Of a stretch of 29,240 nt of DNA, positions 1 to 9,129 are shown piece by piece. The stretch is taken from assembly GCF_000003605.2 (NCBI RefSeq), contig NW_003134843.1, positions 7,768-37,007 of the forward strand, in the 5' to 3' direction. The stretch's first letter is position 1; each line of letters opens with the position of its first letter. This stretch comes from Saccoglossus kowalevskii (taxonomy: Eukaryota; Hemichordata; Enteropneusta; Harrimaniidae). The translations under genes and the position numbers were made by a program. The notes below the pieces were generated by a model that was not told the DNA's origin, did not search any database, and saw only the letters and a list, made by a program, of their open reading frames with translations.

Positions 1-449
1 CATGGGGTCGGACTCGGCTAAAACTAAACGAAACACAGAAAAATACCACCGAAATGAGGAATCCGAATCTGCTCTTCAAGCAGCAAATAAAATGAGCGAA
101 AAAAGGTAAATTTATAACAAGAACAGTTTCACTTCGTATACAGCAAATTGTGTTGTATCAGAACGACGATTGCATCGTGTGATTTGAATTTATCACGATT
201 TTCCTTCTAGTCAATATGGAACTCGTCACCTTGCCGATTGTAATGTACTTCGCAAAGTTTTTGGTGCCCAATACTCGCAACACTAAAATAATTAAACAAG
301 ATATCTTTTTAAAATGTCATTTTACTCTTGATCATATTATTTTATTCGCCTTGAATTTCAAATCGATTACATATCGAACTTCTGTACATGTTTTTGTTTA
401 CTGCCCTTCTGCGTGCAATAACGAGGTCATACTCATGTCACAATAAGTT

Positions 450-625
450 GAAGCTGATGCCATGTTGATGCCATGAGACTGCGAAGCTGAGGCCACGATG
501 ATGCTACAAAATAGCGAGGCGAACGTAGCTTCAATTTTCAATGACGCGAAGCTGATGCCACAATGATGCGATGCTGAGGCGACAATGAAGCCATGCGTAG
601 GCGACAATGATGCCACAAAAGCCAA
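450..625. repeat. degenerate GATGCC-rich minisatellite
   Basis: Short units built around GAAGCTGATGCC and GGCGACAATGATGCC recur through this stretch at an irregular spacing of roughly 33-36 bases. Read on the minus strand in one frame, the array gives a repeated VASAS-type peptide about every 12 residues. This comes from the repeat itself and is not evidence for a protein. The units are diverged, so this is an old or imprecise array. I see no gene to attach it to. Confidence 0.7.
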
Positions 626-772
626 AGCTTCCGCGAGAACTGTACTGTAGGTAGTCTAGTAGTACCCCGGTAATTTGTTTAGATTAAAAATCAATAAAAT
701 TTATTGGACAACTACATTTTCAACAACAAAAATTTAAGTTGGAGGGACAGGAGCGTATGAATAAAACTTTGG

Positions 773-778
773 TTTATT
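773..778 (-). promoter_or_regulatory. possible polyadenylation signal AATAAA (minus)
   Basis: The plus strand reads TTTATT, so the minus strand carries AATAAA about 140 bases beyond the stop codon proposed at 921-919. It would suit the 3' end of the candidate minus-strand gene. The hexamer is frequent by chance in AT-rich DNA, so it has little weight alone. Confidence 0.25.
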
Positions 779-918
779 CCCCAGATTAGAAATGTCTACA
801 ATGAAGGCACCAATGAACAAGGCTATATCACAGTGCTTGTCAACACGGAGTTTCTATGTTAGTGGAGAGCACCATGAATTTGAATATCCAAACTCCCATG
901 GATCAACTCTGTCTGAAA

Positions 919-950
919 TTATTCGTAACAATCTTCAATGAAGACACAAC
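919..950 (-). CDS. candidate terminal coding exon of a minus-strand spliced gene
   Basis: On the minus strand an acceptor (TTTTTGCTAG) precedes a 32-base coding stretch that ends in TAA at 921-919. It begins with two bases that complete a codon left open by the exon at 1079-1008 (G + GT = Gly), giving the C-terminal residues CVFIEDCYE. The phase fits, and an AATAAA lies about 140 bases downstream. The piece is too short for homology. An overlapping plus-strand frame (about 785-938) is also open, so this is a proposal from splice signals and frame continuity only. Confidence 0.3.
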
Positions 951-1007
951 CTAGCAAAAAGTAAATCATATTCATACATGTTAAATATTAATGAAAAATG
1001 ACAGTAC

Positions 1008-1079
1008 CTTTTTGTGTTGTTTTAAGACATTGTTCCATATCCCTTTCCACACACAAGACAGCAATCACATGATCTATGA
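1008..1079 (-). CDS. candidate internal coding exon, minus strand (72 nt)
   Basis: This is the cleanest internal exon in the window. On the minus strand a pyrimidine-rich acceptor (TTATTTTCTCATACAG) precedes it, and a consensus donor (AAAAAG|GTACTG) follows. One frame is stopped at its second codon and another near the end. The third is open throughout and encodes IDHVIAVLCVERDMEQCLK followed by TTQK, a peptide of helical, protein-like composition. Entry and exit phases are both 1, matching the exit phase of the starting exon at 8317-8218. I do not recognise the family. An alternative reading would enter in phase 2 and stop inside the exon (ending CGKGYGTMS). Confidence 0.48.
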
Positions 1080-1235
1080 CTGTATGAGAAAATAAACATT
1101 TATTATAGCAGATGTACTGACACACAATTATTAACAATCTAGATTCAATATTCTACTTTAATACGAACAAATTTAATGATCTCATCTCTAGTGAGTATTC
1201 TCCATAATGGAAACACTAATGAGTATCCTACAAAC

Positions 1236-1376
1236 CAGCACAAGCATAATCAAAAAAAGAACTCCCATGTGCTGAGGAGGTATTGGAGGCATACAAAGTA
1301 GAAATAGAGAACATGTCAGCTAATACACCCCTGCTTTTTGAGATGCACAATGTAAAAGCAACCTGATTTAATGATA
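1236..1376 (-). CDS. weak candidate coding exon, minus strand (141 nt)
   Basis: On the minus strand a TAG acceptor after a T-rich stretch opens a 141-base segment. It is open in the frame that enters and leaves in phase 1, so it could join directly to the exon at 1079-1008. A second possible acceptor inside it (CAG before position 1330) enters in phase 2. The peptide includes GVLADMFSISTLYASN and FFDYACA. The donor (CTG|GTTTGT) is weak. The plus strand is also open here (EEVLEAYKVEIENM), without good splice sites. Strand and reality are both uncertain. Confidence 0.2.
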
Positions 1377-1405
1377 CTACCAACAAATTTTCAAAATATT
1401 AACAG

Positions 1406-2163
1406 AATAATAAATTTATGTAAATTAGGTAATTGATATGCATAGATTTTCACTTTATACTAATAACGTATGGGGAGTATCCCAGAGTACCTATATCATT
1501 GCAGAGTACCTATATCAATAATAAATTTATGTAAATTAGGTAATTGATATGCATAGATTTTCACTTTATACTAATAACGTATGGGGAGTATCCCAGAGTA
1601 CCTATATCATTGCAGAGTACCTATATCAATAATAAATTTATGTAAATTAGGTAATTGATATGCATAGATTTTCACTTTATACTAATAACGTATGGGGAGT
1701 ATCCCAGAGTACCTATATCATTGCAGAGTACCTATATCAATAATAAATTTATGTAAATTAGGTAATTGATATGCATAGATTTTCACTTTATACTAATAAC
1801 GTATGGGGAGTATCCCAGAGTACCTACATCATTGCAGAGTACCTATATCAATAATAAATTTATGTAAATTAGGTAATTGATATGCATAGATTTTCACTTT
1901 ATACTAATAACGTATGGGGAGTATCCCAGAGTACCTACATCATTGCAGAGCACCTATATCAATAATAAATTTATGTAAATTAGGTAATTGATATGCATAG
2001 ATTTTCACTTTATATTAATAACGTATGGGGAGTATCCCAGAGTACCTATATCATTGCAGAGTACCTATATCAATAATAAATTTATGTGAATTAGGTAATT
2101 GATATGCATAGATTTTCACTTTATATTAATAACGTATGGGGAGTATCCCAGAGTACCTATATT
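1406..2163. repeat. 111-bp tandem repeat array, 6.8 copies
   Basis: Units start at 1406, 1517, 1628, 1739, 1850, 1961 and 2072, an exact 111-base period with no length change; the last unit is cut at about 2163. Copies differ by only a few bases. Units 4 and 5 have CTACATC for CTATATC, units 6 and 7 have TATATTAAT for TATACTAAT, unit 5 has GAGCACC, and unit 7 has TATGTGAA. Each unit holds an internal near-duplicate (CAGAGTACCTATATCA twice). Such uniformity implies recent expansion or homogenisation. If the minus-strand gene is real, the array is intronic, about 30 bases upstream of the candidate exon at 1376-1236. Confidence 0.97.
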
Positions 2164-2277
2164 GTAACAGCTGAAAATTGGTGAAAAATACTATGCATAG
2201 ATTTCAGCCAAAAACTAGTTTATCAGGTCTGTGTGTTATCTTAGAGCATCTATGTACTAGTAACCAAGTTTCATTGA

Positions 2278-2378
2278 AAGAAACATGTTGTATACGTCAA
2301 TATGGGTAGCATATCAAACATGACACAGAGCGACGACTGTAGCACTCCATTAGGTCTTCTAAAAACCCCTTGATTACC
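2278..2378 (-). repeat. dispersed repeat family A, copy 4 (diverged)
   Basis: Read on the minus strand, this stretch aligns with the copies at 13509-13650 and 18455-18590. Shared landmarks in order are TAATCAAGGGG, a CAGTCGTCGC block, GATATG, CCCAT and GACGTATACAAC. It diverges after the last landmark. It begins exactly where the candidate exon at 2435-2378 ends, so the long open frame that runs through it is probably repeat read-through. Confidence 0.6.
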
Positions 2379-2435
2379 GGAGCCCATGTTTAGCGGGGTC
2401 TGATGGATGTTGTGCTGCACACGCTGTATTCTGCC
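2378..2435 (-). CDS. candidate internal coding exon, minus strand (58 nt)
   Basis: A pyrimidine-rich acceptor (CTGTACCTGCTTTTATAG) leads into this segment on the minus strand, and GGCTCCG|GTAATC gives a donor at its end. Two frames are possible. Entering in phase 1 directly from the exon at 8317-8218 gives QNTACAAQHPSDPAKHGL and leaves in phase 2. Entering in phase 0 gives GRIQRVQHNIHQTPLNMGS and leaves in phase 1, which suits the exon at 1079-1008 but needs an unseen exon upstream. I recognise neither peptide. The TATAAAA seen here on the plus strand is part of this acceptor. Confidence 0.33.
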
Positions 2436-2669
2436 CTATAAAAGCAGGTACAGACATGGAGGTATTGTAACATTGTTGCATTCTGGTTTAGCATCAGAAA
2501 TTACTTTTCTGACAAATACAAGAAACTTCAAAAAATCAACACCAGCCTGATCATTGGTCGAAATTGACCATGTGGCCCAGTCCAGTGCCCACATAATTTT
2601 GACTCGCAAGAGGATTTAAAACGAGCAAGTCACAACTGCATATGCGCATGCAGCAGATGGGCATTGTTG

Positions 2670-2694
2670 TTACAAACAAGCATCTACCCATGAA
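2670..2694 (-). repeat. 25-bp sequence shared in inverted orientation with 8566-8590
   Basis: The minus strand here matches the plus strand at 8566-8590 at 23 of 25 bases (core CATGGGTAGA, then GCTTGTTTGTAA). Weaker similarity continues downstream to an ATGCGCA block in both. This is probably the edge of an unrecognised dispersed repeat. Confidence 0.55.
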
Positions 2695-2699
2695 CCTTT

Positions 2700-4790
2700 C
2701 TGTTTTTTAGGGTTGTTAGAGTCGCTTAATATGAGTAAGCAGATAACAACCCATCCTCTTTAACTCATTTTGTGAATCAAGAGTTTCAAACGATATCTTC
2801 ATTTGGTTTGGGTGTCAGTTAAATAAATTTTGCTAAACATAGTAAAATCGGAGAAATAAAATACAGCTGTTGGTAGCATTTAAAAAAAAAAAAGATCAAA
2901 ATTTGGTAATACAAAACACTGAATTATTACTGAAATGTACTTTCTCTCGTATAAAAAAATATAAAGACATCATTACAGGCCTATAATCCTACAGGCATAC
3001 ATTTTTATGTTTTCTCTTTTGACCAAGGTCGTATAAATTCATTTTATCACAAGCTACAATAGTTTCATCTTGGTAAAATTACACCCACGTTGATGATGAT
3101 TTACCATATTCAATCGTATTTCACAGTAATTTACGATAGACAAATCACTGGGATTATAAAAACGAAAAGCTGTGACAAACTACTAATATATTTATTATAG
3201 CAAATGATAGTACAAATACAGAAACTGTGTTTTCCTCAAATTATGAAATATTAGAAAGGGCAGCACTCTTCTTAGTAAACGATCTTACAATACCGTTTGT
3301 CACACTTGCAAAATCTTGCTAGAAATAAAACTGATATTATTACAGAATGCCAATCAGCACATTAAACAGATTGAATGCCGACAATGTGCGCAGCCAATTT
3401 TGACTCCAACCGCATCTACTTCGATGTGACTTTTTAGTGATTTGTTGCGAATCCCAAGGAAGTTAATTGCCTAAACAAAGCCATTATTAAATTATTTCAA
3501 CACTAAATAAGCGATAAATACGACTGTTGCTAGTTTAGTTTTTTGTTTACCTGAATGTGTGTCCAATTTGAACAACTTCACGAATAATTAATCACATGAT
3601 ATAATGCTCAATGACATTTGAAACAAACACAGTACTGTAAAATTTCGCTGATTTACCATTTCAGGCATATTCAGTGGGTTTTAAATTCACGGTTTTATCA
3701 TTTAGATAATGTGTTCTATGCCAAATTTTACATATTCACTGGGTTTTAATTTAGCGCATTTTCCAGTCAGCAAAATAAGCAAAATTAAAACACAATGAAT
3801 AATTAACCCTTTTACAGTATGTGATAGACTATGAGATTTGTGCAAAAATGTTGATGCAAACTTTTTCCCAATTTTAAGTATTTTTGTTAACTTTAGACCA
3901 AATAAACACAATTTACCATTGACTACAGGTTTTGATGAAAATTTGAGGAAAAATATTAAAAAAAAATGACATGAATTTTCATGAATTTAGCAAAAAATTG
4001 AAATATTAATGTTAGGTAATAAACAATCCGGATGAATAACACAAATATAAATACGACAGCAATTTTTATCAATGATCAGGAGTCAACTTCTTTTTCTGTG
4101 AAAAAAGTAGTTTAAGTGTTTAAGACTAGATGATAGATAGATAGATTTGTTAGAAGTCTTACGATTATAGAAATCGTTACGATATTTCTTCATAGAATTC
4201 ACTTGTTATCGTTTTAATTAACCAAGAATTCCCAATTACATATTTTGTAACTATTTTTGCATCAAACAAAGGAAGATGTAGTACTTTTGCTTTCAACGTC
4301 ATGGTAAAAAAAAAATAGTAAACATGCCTTGGTGAATACATTATAATAACACATGAAGAACGTCCTAATATTTACAACAACCGTGGTCTAATACATGTAA
4401 AACTGAAAACAATTATTTGTGGTATGATTACTGATTCGCATTTTTATTCTAATTTTTTTTCTCATCGGAATAAACTAAAAGAAATACGGTGTATAGGCAA
4501 TTTGTGAAAAGTAACACTACAAAAATTTATGTAAATTATGTGCTCATTATTATGCAAATTAGCCACCCCTCTCAACTAAAATCTTGGAGAGAACACTGTC
4601 ACAAACATAAAGCACCACAGTTGATTTTGAATGAAAACTGGAATGATCGAATTTGGTTATCATAAACTCGAGTTTTTGTTGTGATTTTATAACACAATTT
4701 CTGTATGTTTTGATAGAAGTATGACCATATCTGAAACTTCGTCTTGCTATGTTTTGGACAATGTCATATTTTGGGGGAGGGAATTTCATA
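2700..4790. other. AT-rich stretch without a supported gene
   Basis: I see only short, stop-rich reading frames here. The part 3630-3790 (TACTGTAAAATTTCGCTG, then two TGGGTTTTAA blocks) resembles the TTTCGCG-type repeats common in invertebrate genomes and may be an eroded element. A short GATA run lies at 4133-4146. If the minus-strand gene is real, this is intron. Confidence 0.5.
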
Positions 4791-4901
4791 GGATGGAAAA
4801 AGTCATAGAACTAAGTGCCTTAATAGCAGCAATAGCTGAGGTTTTGAACACTTGTTTTGTTTTGAATATAACCACATAAAGATGAGCAAATCTTATCGAA
4901 A

Positions 4902-5256
4902 TATTGTTTTCTGTTCACTGCGAGAATCACGCGTTATGCGTGAAATCGAACGTAAAAACAGGACAAACAAAGGTCATAGCATCTTAGTGGCGTCAAACAT
5001 CGCGTGGGATTCGACAAATGTTAAAGTATTTTGGGGGACATTTCCATGCTTAGTAATGTGCTGTCCACATTTGATGATAGGCAATTTCGGAAGCAACATT
5101 CCACTGTCGAAGATCGGCCAGTCAATATGAGCTACAAAATAAAGAAATTAAGAGTTCAAAATCAAATTGTTCGATTTTTCCCGGCAGACGTTCGGCGCGT
5201 GTCTTTCATGCATCTCGCGAAATCTTGCAATTGTACGGAAAATCACCTATTGCATG
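4902..5256 (+). repeat. dispersed repeat family B, long copy
   Basis: Two blocks match 6721-6845 in the same order. The first, at 4902-4958, contains TTCTGTTCACT, TTATGCGTGAAATC and AACGTAAAA. The second, at 5158-5252, contains AATCAAATTGTT, GATTTTT, CAGAC, CATGCA and GGAAAATCACCTATTG. About 200 bases between the blocks are missing from the other copy. The overlapping open frames of about 90 codons here belong to the repeat and show no recognisable domain. Confidence 0.6.
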
Positions 5257-5373
5257 ACCAAAGTGACCCTACAAGGCTAATGTCACATAAAATGCTAAGA
5301 GTCGAGTACATATAATTTGTTGAATTCAGTCATGAGATGGGACTAGAAAATTATGTCACACTATACTATTATA

Positions 5374-5596
5374 CAGTGTTCTCCACAAGGGGTTTAAGAG
5401 GGGCGCAGCGCCCCTCTTTAATTTATTTGCGCCCCTCTTTAACTTGTAGCGCCCCTGTTTATCTTTAGCACCCTCCTTTGTTTTCGGTAAACAGCTGTCC
5501 CGACGATGTTATTAAGAAACCTCTTATTAGATATGCTAATTATATGCAAATGTGCACCCGCCGCCCCTCTTTAAATTTTATTTGTGGAGAACACTG
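5374..5596. mobile_element. hAT-like MITE, 223 bp
   Basis: Perfect 15-base terminal inverted repeats, CAGTGTTCTCCACAA, lie at 5374-5388 and 5582-5596. The CAGTG terminus is typical of hAT transposons. An expected 8-base target duplication is not clear; ATTAT occurs on both sides but is displaced by one base. The interior has no coding capacity. It has four diverged units of about 20 bases beginning GCGCCCCTCTTTAA (5408-5480) and a reverse-oriented AGAGGGGCG near each end. It must have been mobilised by a transposase encoded elsewhere. Confidence 0.8.
5396..5418. repeat. 11-bp perfect inverted repeat inside the hAT-like MITE
   Basis: AAGAGGGGCGC and GCGCCCCTCTT flank a single A. The GC-rich arms stand out against the AT-rich surroundings and come from a reverse-oriented unit abutting a forward unit of the internal repeat. 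Confidence 0.9.
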
Positions 5597-5709
5597 ATTA
5601 TGGGAAGAGACACATAAAAGCCTATCAAGATGGCGACGTATTTAACATGGGATTGTTAACATGTGTGCAGAGCCTCCAAAGTAAATTGTGTTTTTGTACC
5701 GTAATTCCA

Positions 5710-5871
5710 ATCGGATTAAAATCTGATGTAGTGTACGGGCTTTAATTATTTTGGCTATAAACTTATTTTAATTTTATTTTTTAATACTTTTGTTATTAAT
5801 GCCCTTTTATTTTATTATTTTACTTTGATTTTGATTTTTTTTAATTCCGCCTTACCTACATCTGATCCGAC
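5710..5871. repeat. imperfect inverted repeat around an AT-rich core
   Basis: The left arm (5710-5746, containing TCGGAT, TGATGTAG and TTTAATT) pairs with the right arm (5839-5871) read on the other strand (TCGGATCAGATGTAGG then GGCGGAATTAA), with small gaps. The core is almost pure A/T. This may be a decayed MITE, but no target duplication is visible. Confidence 0.45.
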
Positions 5872-6159
5872 GCCTATGTAAGTCCCGTTCAAATCTCGCG
5901 TAAGTAACAGCCAATCACAGCCCCCCCTTTTATACAGGCTGTCGGTTGCTTACTTACTTTTTCTACTTGTAAGTGATTTAATGTACAACTTTGATATATT
6001 GTTTCAGTATTGTCAATAATATATGAACTTATTTTGATTCATTGTCAATCTGATTAAAAAATAAATAACATTTTAGCAGCGGTTTCCAAAGACCACACTG
6101 AAAACACATTTTCTCATTAAAAACCAACTAAAAATATTGTCAATTTTGTTAATACATCT

Positions 6160-6300
6160 GGATATCAAAAAGTACATTGTAAGACACTATAAATGTTTTT
6201 TTACCATATGTGACCGAGAAAAATGTTGAGGATATTTCCTGCCATAGAAAACAGTGGTAAAATGACCTAAAACAGAAACATGCCATTTTCACTGTATTTT
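6160..6300 (+). repeat. diverged relative of the interior of the TTAA element
   Basis: This stretch follows the order of 15388-15545. The shared landmarks are CAAAAAGTAC, then a T-rich block with TATGT, then GAGAT/GAGGAT, CTGCCATAG, GTGGTAAAA, and TTTTCACT with AAAATAC/TATTTT. No terminal inverted repeats could be identified around it, so it may be an old copy with lost ends. Confidence 0.5.
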
Positions 6301-6720
6301 ATTGATCAATTTTCTCTGAACTGAATAAGGTAAACCCATATTTTTATTTTATTTTCCTAATCCTTGTAAGATGATGCATCAAATATGTAAAAATAAAAAA
6401 AATGATAATGATTTTACTTTTGTGTTAATGACACCAAAAACTGTTATTCATTAAAAATAAATCTGTTACGAAATGCTATTGCAGGAATGTTTTTTTTTCA
6501 TTTTTGTCCACAAAGCATGCAAAAAATGAAATCTATGCACCAAGAAAACAAAGGGAATGATGACACTGTTTTGCGTGAAAATAAAATCGCGCTATCTGAC
6601 CTTTTATTTCTCATACGTGAAAATAAAGTTTTTCACAGTATTTGTTTTTGCAGAACCAATAGATCCCCCAGGTGCTCAAACATCACCCATGGGCAATCTT
6701 TTGCAGTGGACGATGTCTCA

Positions 6721-6845
6721 TCATATTCTGTTCACTACGAAATCTGTGTTATGCATGAAATCAAACGTAAAATGAAATTATTGATTTTTGTGACAGACAT
6801 TTGTACCATGCAATATGTTGCAGTAAAGGGAAAATCATCTATTGT
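6721..6845 (+). repeat. dispersed repeat family B, short copy
   Basis: Same-orientation match to 4902-5256, with about 200 bases of the middle absent. A 132-codon open frame crosses it (6487-6885). Its peptide shows no domain I can name, and the frame follows poly-T and repeat sequence, so I do not call a gene. Confidence 0.55.
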
Positions 6846-6899
6846 ATCGTATCAAATGGATGTACATCCATTACATATCTTTTAAGTACTGTAACCTAC

Positions 6900-8090
6900 A
6901 AATATGGGTATTTCTCATGTTCTAATTCAATTTTAAATATCCTGTAGTACATGTATGTAAAACTTAGTGTTATCCCACTTGGTGTCTGTATTCAAAATTT
7001 TTGAATGATCGGCCAATCCGATTGCTTATAGGGCATAACTTTTATAGGGCCATACTGAAACTACAGTTACTAAAAAATATGGTTAGGAAACAAACCATGT
7101 TCTTTTCATTGGATGCGTGTCGCGGGTAAACATTTGAAACAAAAGATGTACTAATCTGTGATAAAGATAGCCTAATCATCAACAAAAAAAAGTGTAAAAT
7201 CATTAAACAAAATGGCTGATACAGTAATGTGAAAGCACGATACAATTTACTCTAAGCCCCCGAATCGCATACAACCGTCATAAGTACACACAGTACCAGT
7301 AGTATACTAAAAATTCATTTGGTAATATTTTTAATAAAATAATGTATTTTAAAATAATGACTAAGGGGTTAAAATATTCGTCACTTTTTCTTCCGGGACT
7401 GCATTCTGGATTATCGATAAAGTTTGCAGTCGCAGTTTGCACCTCTGTTTATTTTCCACTGGGTTTCTATACTATACGTAGTCATATACAGAAAAGTCAA
7501 GTCATACTTTTCGTTCACTATTTGGGCTGTTATCTCATTAAATTATTACTACAAACAGGAAAAAGAACTATAATAATATATTTATTTTGAGATCATCGCA
7601 AAAGCATACACAAAGGCAGTATGGGATCGCATATCAACAGGCGCATATTTTCTTGTAGGCATATTACCTTCATTCATACTTTGCAGTGTTCTCATGACAA
7701 CCTCATATTATGCGAAACTACGCCTGAACTAATCAATTTGAGTAGTTGCTTTGTTTAGTTTGATTTGTGGGAAAAACAAACTAATGCCATCCCAACACAC
7801 GATTTAAAGTTAAAATATAACACTGATGACCACAACAGAAAGTGACCAAATTTGAGGAATTATTGAGCCAGTTATGGCATGATTCATGTCATTTGTTGGA
7901 ACTTTAACAACGACTGACTCAAGACAAGTAACAATAACATAGCTGATAACCTCGACTCTACAAAGTGATACTGAATTTTGTCTTTTAGTCTTGTCTGGTT
8001 GTTACTTGAAACAAAAAAGCAAACCAACCAATAATATTGCAATATAGCTCACTGGTTTGTCAAAACTGTTACATTTCAACTATCAATGTT
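6900..8090. other. no supported gene; AT-rich
   Basis: Only stop-rich frames are visible. One weak RFX-like motif (GTTCTCATGACAAC, 7688-7701) and a short inverted repeat (CAAGTAACAA near 7934, TTGTTACTTG near 7999) are present. If the minus-strand gene is real, this lies in its first intron. Confidence 0.5.
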
Positions 8091-8217
8091 GCTATTTTGT
8101 TTGCAAAACACGATTTAAACAGTGAGCAAAAGACCGCTGGTTGGGCGTTTTTCGTTCACAGTGATTCCTTATAGTTGGAATGTTTCGCCTAAAGACAGCG
8201 TTTTGTGTCATACCTAC

Positions 8218-8317
8218 CTGGTGTTGACTGGTTATCTTCGAAAGGAGCTGGTGAACGGAATAACGCTTTTCTTGGTTCATTCCGAGCAGGCGATGACGGT
8301 GAACCCCTGGTCGCCAT
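8218..8317 (-). CDS. candidate first coding exon of a minus-strand spliced gene
   Basis: On the minus strand an ATG at 8317-8315 has A at -3 and G at +4. It opens 33 codons, then a consensus donor CAG|GTAGGTATG with the intron starting at 8217. The peptide starts MATRGSPSSPARNEPRKALF and continues RSPAPFEDNQSTP. It is a basic, Ser/Pro-rich, probably disordered N-terminus with SP and TP sites such as proline-directed kinases use. The frame leaves in phase 1, as the exon at 1079-1008 requires. I chose this ATG for its context; an in-frame ATG at 8404 would add 29 residues of less convincing sequence. I do not recognise the protein. The opposite strand is open too. Confidence 0.45.
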
Positions 8318-8565
8318 TTTAAATTTCAAGAACCATTGTATGTTTGTTGAGCTCGTTGTTGCTTTCCTATTAACCGCAACCTTGATGGAATGTGACTGCG
8401 CCATCTACGGTAAAATATTCTGCTATGTAGACCGGTTTGGGGGTGTGTGTCATATACTGAGGCGTGGGGCAACGATCACCAAATATTAAATTTGACACGA
8501 AATTAATATTAAAACGGAGAGGTCGTCAAGACCCTGGGTAACAACGCACGCTAAACACAAAAATG

Positions 8566-8590
8566 CTCATGGGTAGACGCTTGTTTGTAA
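8566..8590 (+). repeat. 25-bp sequence shared in inverted orientation with 2670-2694
   Basis: Partner of the minus-strand match at 2670-2694, 23 of 25 bases identical. It lies about 250 bases upstream of the candidate first exon, in a locally GC-richer stretch (8520-8660). Confidence 0.55.
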
Positions 8591-8819
8591 ACACGGCACG
8601 CTACGGCCGTTTGCCACATGCGCAGGTGACGACTCCCACGCGTTAATATGGTGCTTGACGCCATGCAATTTTTACGTGTGTTTTGGTAGGTAACAATAAT
8701 AGTCATGGCACATGCGCAATAGTGTTTTTTTTTAACGAGCGAATACTATACAATATGTTGTAAAAGCTAAATTTTATTTGACAATAAATCATAATTCATT
8801 TTGTCCTCAACATGCTGTA

Positions 8820-9010
8820 TTAAAAAACGATGTTAAAAAATACACATTTTCTATTAAAGTGGAGGATGCGTCGATTTCACGGCGGCGGAAAAAATAGTTT
8901 TGCGAAAAGTGGGGTGAACGCGAAACCACCACATTTCGCGGTTACAGGGGAATTTCGCGTTAATACCTCTATTTCGCTATTTTTTAAATTTTTTTTTAAA
9001 TTAAAAAAAA
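8820..9010. repeat. probable CGCGAAA-type repeat with short hairpins
   Basis: CGCGAAA and TTTCGCG occur as a close inverted pair (about 8919-8940), with a further AATTTCGCGTT near 8950. Poly-T and poly-A follow. The pattern resembles widespread invertebrate repeats, but I cannot define its ends or a second full copy. Confidence 0.35.
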
Positions 9011-9058
9011 AAAATCGCCCAGACTGTGCCAGTCTAATCGAGTGGTACACGTTACGTT

Positions 9059-9070
9059 GGGGGGGGGGGG
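9059..9070 (+). repeat. homopolymer run G12
   Basis: Twelve consecutive G. C runs of 10-11 occur at 14748-14758, 19676-19685 and 20078-20087. Runs of this kind are often miscounted in assemblies, so frames across them are not reliable. Confidence 0.9.
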
Positions 9071-9129
9071 TATTATATATAGAAGGCAGATACACTGTTC
9101 AATATTTTAAAGAGGGTGGCGGAGGTGGC

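Noticed and set aside
785-938. Plus-strand frame (LEMSTMKAPMNK ... TLSEIIRNNLQ) after a TTTATTCCCCAG acceptor
   Set aside because: It ends in a stop with no upstream exon in view, and it overlaps the minus-strand terminal exon that fits the phase of a better-supported neighbour. It remains a competing reading.
2437-2443. TATAAAA resembling a TATA box on the plus strand
   Set aside because: No transcript-like sequence or start codon with an open frame follows. The same bases form the pyrimidine-rich acceptor of the minus-strand candidate exon.
4794-4880. 28-codon plus-strand frame beginning MEKVIELSALIAAIAEVLN
   Set aside because: Protein-like, but short, with no splice site at a suitable place and no recognised family.
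5883-5900. CCCGTTCAAATCTCGC resembling a tRNA B box
   Set aside because: No A box, anticodon arm or acceptor stem can be folded around it.
6487-6885. 132-codon plus-strand open frame
   Set aside because: It starts in poly-T, runs through dispersed repeat family B, and shows no domain or codon pattern suggesting a protein.
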